Shown here piece after piece: positions 29,668-36,284 of a DNA stretch of 64,000 nt. Position 1 is the stretch's first letter; the number at the start of each line of letters is the position of its first letter. The notes beneath the pieces are model-generated. The model saw only the letters and a program-made list of their open reading frames with translations, did not search any database and was not told where the DNA came from. Source of the DNA: JABWCQ01 sp964530625 (GTDB lineage: Bacteria; Electryoneota; RPQS01); the NCBI GenBank assembly GCA_964530625.1, contig CAZHAK010000002.1, positions 1-64,000 on the forward strand. The letters run 5' to 3'. Both the position numbers and the translations under genes were made by a program.

Positions 29668-32600
29668 GCGAACGTGATCCGCAGGAAGTTCAGGAAGAAG
29701 TTGACGCGTTGCACCGCGAGGCAAGACGGCAAAAACTTTCCCGAAGAAAAATCGGCGTCTCCGGTCGCATCGCTGCAGCGTTTCTTGAATCCAAGTTAAC
29801 ACCGCTGCTCGTCGTCGCGTCGCTACTCGTTGGAGTGCTGGCGTTGATGGTGACGCCGCGCGAAGAAGAGCCGCAGATAAAAGTACCGATGGTGGATGTA
29901 ACTATCGGACTTCCCGGCGCGTCGGCGCAAGAGGTCGAACGCCGGGTTATCAGCCCGATTGAAAAAATTCTCTACGAAATCGAGAATGTTGAGTACATCT
30001 ATTCGACGTCACAGCCCTCCGGCGGTATCGTCATTGTCCGGTTTTATGTCGGCACGGATCCCGATCAGGCGATAACTCGAATCCATGCCAAACTCGCCGC
30101 GCATCAAGACTTGCTGCCGCAAGGCTCAACATTGCCTGTCGTAAAACCTCGTTCGATTGATGATGTACCGGCGATTGCGTACACGATTTGGAGCACCACA
30201 ACCTCGCCTACAGAGCTTCGGCATGTCGCAGAAGAGTTAAGGTCCGAGGCTGTGCGGCATCCCCGCGTCGCGCAAGCGTGGCTGATCGGCGGCCAACGCC
30301 GTGTGGTGCGCGTGACCTTTGACCGCGACAAACTTGCCGCTCATCATGCGTCCATTCTGCAAGCCTACGGCGCGATTAACAGCGCGAATTGGAAACTGCC
30401 CGCAGGTCAAATGACGTCCGACGACCGCACGACGGAAGTGCAGGTCGGTGGATTCTTAAAGAACGTGGACGAAGTGCGCAAGCTCGTCATTGCGACCTAC
30501 AACGGCAAACCGGTCTATCTTGGCGATGTTGCAACGATTGAGGACGGCCCCGAAGAGCCCTCCCAATATGTCTGGATGGGTAGCGGCCCTGCGGCGCCCG
30601 AGAAGAATATTTCAGTCGCGGGCATAGATGCCGCCGCGATTACTTTGGCGATCTCCAAAAAGCCCGGCACCAACGCAATAGATTTGGTCAACCAATTGGA
30701 CGAGCGCATCGCTCAGTTGCGAGGCTCGCTGATTCCCTCAAATGTCACTATCACTAAGACTCGTGATTACGGCTTTACAGCGCAAGAGAAATCCAACGAA
30801 CTCATCTTCCACGTCGGCCTCGCCACGTTGTCTGTTGTGTTATTGATGCTATTGATGCTGGGCCGCCGCGAAGCAATTGTCGTTCTGGTCGCCGTGCCGG
30901 TAACACTTGCACTCACCCTTGCGTCAAGCTATTTCTTCGGCTACACCTTGAATCGCGTGACTCTTTTCGCGCTGATCTTCTCGATTGGCATATTGGTGGA
31001 TGATGCAATTGTCGTAGTGGAAAATATTCATAGACACTATCAATTGCGCTGGACGAACGCCAAACATGCTACAGTTTTTGGAACCGACGAAGTCGGCAAT
31101 CCGACGATTCTCGCGACACTAACCGTCATCGGCGCGTTGCTGCCGCTCGCGTTTGTGTCCGGTCTGATGGGACCCTACATGCGCCCCATTCCCGTTAACG
31201 CTTCTGCCGCGATGTTTTTCTCCCTGCTCGTCGCGTTCATCGTCTCCCCGTGGTTGACCTATAAGCTGTTCGGCGGTTCAAAGGCGGTCGAACCCACACA
31301 TCGTCACTATGACGAGACGCAGGAAGAAAACAAACTACAAAAAATGTACGCCCGTATCATGCAGCCGCTGCTCGCAAGTCCTAAGAAACAGATAATGGTC
31401 ATCGGCAGCATCGTAGGCGTGCTCTTGCTTGCCATGACGCTCTTCCCCTTGCGCTGGGTCGTCGTCAAAATGATGCCGTATGACAACAAGAGTGAACTGC
31501 AAGTCGTGATTGACGCTCCTGAAGAATACTCACTCGAACGCACGAATGCTGCCGCGCGTGAGATGGCTCAGCTCTTCACGACGATGGAGGAAGTCACCGA
31601 TTATCAAGTGTACGTCGGCACATCGGCGCCATTTAATTTCAACGGACTAGTCCGATACTACTTCATGCGGTCAGGCAACAATGTCGCGGATATTCAAGTC
31701 AATCTGGTCAACAAGCATTCGCGTGACGAGAACAGTCACGACATCGCCAAAGCTGTTCGCATCAAGCTTCTGCCTATAGCCGAAAAGCACGGCGTCAATT
31801 TGAAAGTAACTGAAGTTCCCCCCGGGCCGCCGGTGCTTTCCACGATGGTCGCCGAAGTGTATGGTCCCGATCGTGAAGGCCGCAAGCAAGTCGCCGCGCA
31901 AGTAAAGGATATCTTTGCAGCCACAGAAGGTATCGTGGACATTGATTGGCTCGTCGAAGACACCGCACCCTTGACTGAGTATGTGGTCAACCAAGAAAAG
32001 GCGGCAACGGTCGGCATCACTCCCGAACACATTACTCGCACACTGCGTGTAGCCCTAAACGGAGCTGAAGCCGGACTGATGCACGTCGAGAACGATCGCA
32101 GTCAAGTCCCGCTGGTTTTAAGATTGGAGCGCGCTCAACGAGCAAGGTCGGAAGAACTTTCCAGCATCAAACTGCACGGCTCACAAGGACAGCTTGTACC
32201 TTTGGGAGAACTTGTCACCACAATTGAAACCAAGCGCGAGTCTTTCATCTATCACAAAAACCTACAGCCAGTCACATATGTGATTGGAGAAGTCGCAGGC
32301 TCAGAGGAGTCGCCCGTTTATGGAATCATGAACATGAATGATCGACTTAAGCAAGTCGTAACCCCAAGCGGCGTTGAACTTGCGGTGATGTCCACTCATA
32401 TGCCCGAGAAAAGTCAGGAGTATGGAGTGAAATGGGATGGCGAATGGCACATCACCTATGAAGTCTTCCGGGACATGGGCGCAGCCTTCGGAGTCGTCGT
32501 TCTGCTCATCTATGTGCTGGTCGTCGGTTGGTTCGGATCTTTTATCACGCCGCTGATTATCATGGCTCCGATTCCCTTGACACTGATTGGTATTCTCCCC

Positions 32601-32981
32601 GGCCATGCGCTTCTCGGAACATTCTTCACGGCAACATCCATGATCGGTTTCATCGCTTTGTCTGGAATTGTTGTGCGAAATTCAATTCTCTTGGTGGACT
32701 TCATCAATCAGGAAATTCGTGCCGGAGAATCCTTGGAAAATGCCGTTTTGAAAGCGGGCGCTGTGCGCTTCAGGCCGATCACCTTGACGGCGTTGTCGCT
32801 AGTTGTTGGGGCTGGTGTCATCTATCTTGATCCAATCTTCCAGGGCCTCGCCGTATCCTTGATATTTGGCGTTATTGCGTCAACGGCGCTTACACTTGTG
32901 CTCATTCCTCTGCTGTACTATATCTATTTGCATATTGCCGGGACCAAGAGCCTCACGAATTCTGAACAAGTACAATCATAA
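29664..32981 (+). CDS. RND efflux pump, inner-membrane permease
   Basis: 1105 residues, with about 45 extra cytoplasmic residues (charged, Glu/Arg-rich) before the first transmembrane helix. The RND hallmarks are present: a large periplasmic loop after TM1 (VDVTIGLPGASAQEVERRV), the proton-relay TM4 with adjacent Asp residues (GILVDDAIVVVENI), the duplicated second half with LSGIVVRNSILLVDFINQE, and 12 predicted helices. The double Asp is more like drug-type (HAE) than heavy-metal-type pumps, yet the PII-like and ArsR partners suggest a metal or small toxic compound. Protons would drive export out of the periplasm through the TolC-like duct. Confidence 0.92.
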   Translation: MSERDPQEVQEEVDALHREARRQKLSRRKIGVSGRIAAAFLESKLTPLLVVASLLVGVLALMVTPREEEPQIKVPMVDVTIGLPGASAQEVERRVISPIEKILYEIENVEYIYSTSQPSGGIVIVRFYVGTDPDQAITRIHAKLAAHQDLLPQGSTLPVVKPRSIDDVPAIAYTIWSTTTSPTELRHVAEELRSEAVRHPRVAQAWLIGGQRRVVRVTFDRDKLAAHHASILQAYGAINSANWKLPAGQMTSDDRTTEVQVGGFLKNVDEVRKLVIATYNGKPVYLGDVATIEDGPEEPSQYVWMGSGPAAPEKNISVAGIDAAAITLAISKKPGTNAIDLVNQLDERIAQLRGSLIPSNVTITKTRDYGFTAQEKSNELIFHVGLATLSVVLLMLLMLGRREAIVVLVAVPVTLALTLASSYFFGYTLNRVTLFALIFSIGILVDDAIVVVENIHRHYQLRWTNAKHATVFGTDEVGNPTILATLTVIGALLPLAFVSGLMGPYMRPIPVNASAAMFFSLLVAFIVSPWLTYKLFGGSKAVEPTHRHYDETQEENKLQKMYARIMQPLLASPKKQIMVIGSIVGVLLLAMTLFPLRWVVVKMMPYDNKSELQVVIDAPEEYSLERTNAAAREMAQLFTTMEEVTDYQVYVGTSAPFNFNGLVRYYFMRSGNNVADIQVNLVNKHSRDENSHDIAKAVRIKLLPIAEKHGVNLKVTEVPPGPPVLSTMVAEVYGPDREGRKQVAAQVKDIFAATEGIVDIDWLVEDTAPLTEYVVNQEKAATVGITPEHITRTLRVALNGAEAGLMHVENDRSQVPLVLRLERAQRARSEELSSIKLHGSQGQLVPLGELVTTIETKRESFIYHKNLQPVTYVIGEVAGSEESPVYGIMNMNDRLKQVVTPSGVELAVMSTHMPEKSQEYGVKWDGEWHITYEVFRDMGAAFGVVVLLIYVLVVGWFGSFITPLIIMAPIPLTLIGILPGHALLGTFFTATSMIGFIALSGIVVRNSILLVDFINQEIRAGESLENAVLKAGAVRFRPITLTALSLVVGAGVIYLDPIFQGLAVSLIFGVIASTALTLVLIPLLYYIYLHIAGTKSLTNSEQVQS

Positions 32982-32996
32982 AAATGGAGTATAGTT

Positions 32997-33185
32997 ATGC
33001 GAGTAGAAGAAGCCGTGCGCTTGCTCGCGGGACTCATGATTCTCTTGAGTCTTGCCTTGACCATCTGGGTTAATCCTTGGTGGATGCTTCTGACGACGTT
33101 TGTCGCCCTGAACCTAATTCAATCAGCCTTCAGTAAGAGCTGCCCTGCCATGATCATCTTTCGCAAACTGGGACTGAAAATCTGA
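32997..33185 (+). CDS. DUF2892 small membrane protein
   Basis: 62 residues with two closely spaced transmembrane helices (LLAGLMILLSLALTIWV and WWMLLTTFVALNLIQSAF) and the CPAMIIFRKLG end typical of DUF2892 (YgaP-like) proteins. The family often sits near rhodaneses and efflux genes; its biochemical role is unknown. It lies 15 bases after the pump gene and shares the operon. The single Cys in SCPA is conserved in the family and might take part in sulfur or metal chemistry. Confidence 0.8.
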   Translation: MRVEEAVRLLAGLMILLSLALTIWVNPWWMLLTTFVALNLIQSAFSKSCPAMIIFRKLGLKI

Positions 33186-33194
33186 GGCAACATC

Positions 33195-33479
33195 ATGGAA
33201 ATGCTTGTCGTATTCGCCAAAGCTGAACTGCGTGAAGAAATCAGTATCCTGCTGACCAAGCAAGGTGTTCAAGGTTTCACGGAAATTTCAGACGCGCATG
33301 GAATTGGTACCAGCGGTATTCGTATGGGAAGCGCCGTCCATCCCAAAACGTCCGTGATTCTGATGACACTGGTAGAAAGTGAATTGAGAATTAAGATAAC
33401 CGAAATTCTTACGCAACACATGCGCGATTGCAAATGCCATGTGTCCTGTGTCTATTGGCCTGTGAACGTCGCAGTATAA
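33195..33479 (+). CDS. PII-like (PII-NG/CutA-type fold) small protein
   Basis: 94 residues. The opening MEMLVVFAKAELREEISILL and the ferredoxin-like spacing resemble PII-family proteins of the 'new group' known beside heavy-metal RND pumps. The T-loop (about 30-50, AHGIGTSGIRMGSAV) is short and lacks the uridylylated Tyr of GlnB. The C-terminus carries CKCHVSC, a CxCHxxC cluster well suited to bind a soft metal, which classical PII proteins lack. It could sense metal or nucleotide and act on the pump or the ArsR protein. It lies 9 bases after the DUF2892 gene. The family assignment is moderate; the metal role is inference. Confidence 0.65.
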   Translation: MEMLVVFAKAELREEISILLTKQGVQGFTEISDAHGIGTSGIRMGSAVHPKTSVILMTLVESELRIKITEILTQHMRDCKCHVSCVYWPVNVAV

Positions 33480-33489
33480 AGGATTCGGA

Positions 33490-33828
33490 ATGTCAGCCAG
33501 AACCAAGAACGAGCCTCCGACGACTGAAACAGTCACTCATATTGCTGCCATGCTGAAAGCGATGGGCGACCCCGTGCGGCTGAAAATCCTCTATTTTTTG
33601 AGACAGCGCGAGCACTCTGTTTCCGAGTTAGTGGAGGAGCTTGGTTGCAGTCAGGCAAATGTCTCAAAACACCTGTCAACTCTCAAGACTGCCGGCCTAG
33701 TCGAGTCGCGTACGGATAAGCAGAGCAGATTCTATCACGTCGCCGATCCGGTCGTGAATTCCGTCTGTGATTCCGTTTGCAGTTCAATCGAAAGGAGATT
33801 TGGCAAACGAGCAATAAAGCGCACCTGA
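33490..33828 (+). CDS. ArsR-family transcriptional repressor of the efflux operon
   Basis: 112 residues forming one winged-helix domain: MGDPVRLKILYFL, then VSELVEELGCSQANVSKHL (recognition helix), then the wing RFYHVADPVV. The family represses detoxification operons and releases DNA on ligand binding. Cys in the recognition-helix loop (LGCSQ) and two in helix 5 (CDSVC) could bind a metal; the classic ArsR ELCVCDL site is absent. It is the last gene of the efflux operon and probably binds the palindrome at 27239, giving autoregulation. Followed by a terminator at 33850. Confidence 0.88.
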   Translation: MSARTKNEPPTTETVTHIAAMLKAMGDPVRLKILYFLRQREHSVSELVEELGCSQANVSKHLSTLKTAGLVESRTDKQSRFYHVADPVVNSVCDSVCSSIERRFGKRAIKRT

Positions 33829-33849
33829 TCGCCACAGTGTTAAAATAAG

Positions 33850-33880
33850 AGCAGCCCCCTGATAGTTCCGGGGGCTGTTT
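33850..33880 (+). terminator. rho-independent terminator of the first efflux operon
   Basis: AGCAGCCCCC pairs with GGGGGCTGTTT across GATAGTTCC; 22 bases past the ArsR stop. T-run is short (TTTC). Confidence 0.75.
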
Positions 33881-34111
33881 CGTGTTGGATGAACAAGGAA
33901 TCAAGCTATTGGAAGCCTATTGAGGCTCAAGGATTTTTATCAAAGTTGTTCCAGCGAGACTCTCCAGATCGAACTTGAATTCGGAAGCTATGACAAATTA
34001 TAGAATTAGAAAAGCAGCGTTTACCCGTCGAAGGATGAAAGAATGGACAATAGTTGCGATATTCCTTATGCGTACAGATACTTTTATATCTCTTGCAGTT
34101 GAAAGCCTAAA

Positions 34112-34345
34112 ATGGTGCCTTTCGATTCACTTTTAGACATCCAGGAAGCCGCGGAGTACTTAGGTATCTCAAAAACGACGTTGAGGCGGTGGAGCAGAGC
34201 AGGTTTGATAGCTTGCGTTCGAATAAACTCACGTGGGGACCGGCACTTCACAAGGGAAGCTTTGTACAACGCTACTCCCCCAAAGAAGACGGGACGCCCA
34301 AGTAATCCGCCTCCGCACGAAAATCCTGTATATTCAGTCGACTAG
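34112..34345 (+). CDS. small excisionase/MerR-like helix-turn-helix protein
   Basis: 77 residues. LLDIQEAAEYLGISKTTLRR is a classic excisionase/MerR-type winged helix, with a wing at SRGDRHFTREAL. The C-terminal 20 residues are Pro/Lys-rich (PPKKTGRPSNPPP) and look disordered. No effector domain. Such proteins are found as recombination directionality factors and as stand-alone regulators. No integrase is nearby, so a regulatory role is more likely. A hairpin-like terminator follows at 34379. The flanks are AT-rich and gene-poor. Start codon has no clear ribosome site. Confidence 0.7.
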   Translation: MVPFDSLLDIQEAAEYLGISKTTLRRWSRAGLIACVRINSRGDRHFTREALYNATPPKKTGRPSNPPPHENPVYSVD

Positions 34346-34378
34346 TTCATGGTGTCCGGTCTGGAACGGCAGAGGGAT

Positions 34379-34395
34379 AATCTCCTTTGGAGATT
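34379..34395 (+). terminator. short terminator-like hairpin after the HTH gene
   Basis: AATCTCC-TTT-GGAGATT, 7 perfect pairs with a 3-base loop, then CTTTA. It could end the HTH transcript. Confidence 0.45.
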
Positions 34396-34399
34396 CTTT

Positions 34400-34540
34400 A
34401 AGTCATTCGAGAAAAGTTGATGGGCTGGCACGTAACCGACTCCTCACTCCCGGTTGCGTGCGGCCCGCCGGACCCGCTTGAGCCTCTCCACAATGTACTT
34501 GTCCTCAAACCCTCGGCAAACACCGAGGGTTTGCTATTTC
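34400..34540 (+). ncRNA. candidate small RNA with long stem and terminator
   Basis: A 16-pair stem with one bulge (34422-34438 with 34451-34466) around a 12-base pyrimidine-rich loop is followed by a perfect 10-pair terminator hairpin (AAACCCTCGG / CCGAGGGTTT, 34507-34532) and a T-rich end. There is no protein upstream that needs this second terminator. I do not recognise a known family (6S, SRP and tmRNA were considered). The 5' end is a guess and no promoter is clear. Confidence 0.4.
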
Positions 34541-34693
34541 TGTAAGGCAAGTAGTATTAGAAGCTTAATGCAAAAAGTTGCAAAGAGAGGCTTTTTTCGC
34601 TATTCCGCCGCGCAGTCAAAATCATTTGAGTTTGCGTGTAATTATTTGAAGATTAGAGATACCACTAGAAAACAGAGATAGAAATTTCCCAGC

Positions 34694-36157
34694 ATGACAA
34701 GCTCACGACAAGCCGAATCAAGAAAACGTCAGACACAAACGCTCGTTCACCGTCAAAGCGGCGGTGAACAAGTCTTCATTAAATCCGCCTCAATTCTCGA
34801 ACGCGTCATCTCTCGCCCCGCGTCAACATGGACAGAGCACGACCTCGAGCAAGCCTTCGTTACGCTGGACTTGCGGCAAGTCTCACTGATGCACGTCGGC
34901 GGCCATGGAAAACTCAAGACTCTCGATTTCGTTCCCCGGGATCACAATCACTTTTTGCATATTCTCCGCTATGGCGAGCGCGCCGATGGCTCGAGCCTGT
35001 TCTCCGGATCGGGAATTTCTTCCAGAGCATCAGATATCGTTTTGCGGCCACGAATCCCATCCGCGTTTGTTGACCCATTCTCGGATGAAGGGACGCTCGC
35101 TGTTCTCTGCAGCCATGAGACCTGCTCGGGCGAGCCGTTGCCGCAGTCACCCGATTCCATTGTCCGTAAAGCCTATGACCGCCTGCTGAAAGTCGCCGGA
35201 TTCGAGTTGCATGCCCTTGGAGAAGTTGAGTTCTTTCTGGGCTGCCGCGAAGAGAGAAATCCCGAACCCGATACCGAAGACCGCGGCTATCACGCTGCGG
35301 CTCCCTTCGTCGAAGGGCAGGAGCTGCGCCGCCGCGCGTTGACACTCTTGGCTGAAATCGGCGTGCCGCTCAAATATGCGCATAGCGAAGTCGGATTCGC
35401 GTTGGCGGATGATGAGCATGATGTAACTTGGGAGCAGCATGAAGTTGAACTCGGGCTTGCTCCGCTTCCGCAAGCTGCAGACAACGTCGCTTTAACTCAA
35501 TGGGTCTTGCGCAATTTGGCCAGAGAATACGAGTTGCTGATAAGTTTTGAGCCGGTTGTGCGTCGCGGGCATGCAGGCAATGGCATGCATTTTCATTTAG
35601 CTCCCTTCGCGGACAAACGATTTATTCCCGTCTTCCAGTCGGGCAAAAAGGTCAGCCACGCTGCCGAGCTGCTTTTGTCTGGATTGTTGATAAACGGCTG
35701 CTCACTGATGGCCTTTGGAAATCGAGCTGCAACGTCATTCGTTCGTCTGTTTCAAGGGAAAGAATCACCGACATCCGTCACTTGGGGTCAGTTCAATCGC
35801 AAAGCCTTAGTCAGGTTGCCGGTCACGACAACAGATGCGTCGGGCGCCGCAGTCAGCCCAGAAACTATCGAGTTTCGCCTGCCGGACAGCTCAGCCAGTC
35901 CACACCTGCTTCTGGCAGGAATTGCTCAGGCTGCCACAGCCGCGCATGCTTCCTCTGATACGCAGGACTTTTTGGACATGATGCACTGCGACATGCCTGC
36001 GGCAAAGGACAGCCAGGCGATTCCAACCAGCGGAAAAGCGGTTGCCAATTTGTTACGCAAATCCCGCGCGACTTATCAGGCGGCAGATGTCTTTCCAGAA
36101 AACCTGATCGAGGCAGAGATCGCTCGCCTGGAGTCACAAGTAGAAATTGACCAATAG
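34694..36157 (+). CDS. glutamine-synthetase-family enzyme (divergent)
   Basis: 487 residues. The N-terminal beta-grasp is present (VTLDLRQVSLMHVGGHGKL, with the ADGSSLFSGSGI loop equivalent to DGSS). The catalytic barrel has EVEFFL (metal-binding Glu), WEQHEVEL, GNGMHFHLAP (GSGMHxH motif), NRKALVRLPV (substrate Arg) and EFRLPDSSASPHLLLAG. These place it in the GS fold with most active-site residues kept. The segment normally reading PR..L is PDSIVRKA, and there is no adenylylation Tyr site. It may be a true glutamine synthetase or a gamma-glutamyl-amine ligase; context does not decide. A structured intergenic region precedes it, and the secreted CapA-like gene follows. Confidence 0.8.
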   Translation: MTSSRQAESRKRQTQTLVHRQSGGEQVFIKSASILERVISRPASTWTEHDLEQAFVTLDLRQVSLMHVGGHGKLKTLDFVPRDHNHFLHILRYGERADGSSLFSGSGISSRASDIVLRPRIPSAFVDPFSDEGTLAVLCSHETCSGEPLPQSPDSIVRKAYDRLLKVAGFELHALGEVEFFLGCREERNPEPDTEDRGYHAAAPFVEGQELRRRALTLLAEIGVPLKYAHSEVGFALADDEHDVTWEQHEVELGLAPLPQAADNVALTQWVLRNLAREYELLISFEPVVRRGHAGNGMHFHLAPFADKRFIPVFQSGKKVSHAAELLLSGLLINGCSLMAFGNRAATSFVRLFQGKESPTSVTWGQFNRKALVRLPVTTTDASGAAVSPETIEFRLPDSSASPHLLLAGIAQAATAAHASSDTQDFLDMMHCDMPAAKDSQAIPTSGKAVANLLRKSRATYQAADVFPENLIEAEIARLESQVEIDQ

Positions 36158-36175
36158 AGTCAGATTATAGCCCGC

Positions 36176-36206
36176 CTTCGTGAAGGGTTGACTTCACGGT
36201 TCGAAG
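36176..36206 (+). promoter_or_regulatory. nested inverted repeats over a possible promoter
   Basis: CTTCG/CGAAG arms (36176-36180, 36202-36206) enclose GTGAAG/CTTCAC arms (36180-36185, 36192-36197). A -35-like TTGACT (36188-36193) sits between the inner arms, and a weak TTAACT follows 16 bases later. It could be an operator for the CapA-like gene or the 3' hairpin of the preceding gene. Confidence 0.35.
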
Positions 36207-36284
36207 ACCTTAACTTGATAGGTCTCCCATTGCCGAGTGTCGGGACAATGATTTAAACGTGAGTGATTGACCAAGGCGCTACTT

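Larger units (their letters stand above)
34346..34693. other. structured intergenic region
   Basis: No credible protein gene. Three successive hairpins occur (34379-34395, 34422-34466, 34507-34532), the last a textbook terminator. They separate the HTH gene from the glutamine-synthetase-like gene. Possible small RNA; see separate entry. Confidence 0.6.

Noticed and set aside
34112..34345. Mobile-element remnant suggested by the excisionase-like HTH protein
   Set aside because: No integrase, direct repeats, attachment site or tRNA could be found on either side.
34427..34442. TGGCACG in front of the glutamine-synthetase-like gene as a sigma-54 -24 element
   Set aside because: There is no TTGC at the -12 position, and the bases are explained as one arm of the 16-pair stem.
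34454..34681. Open frame of 75 codons on the plus strand
   Set aside because: It runs through the perfect terminator hairpin at 34507-34532 and has no ribosome site or family resemblance.
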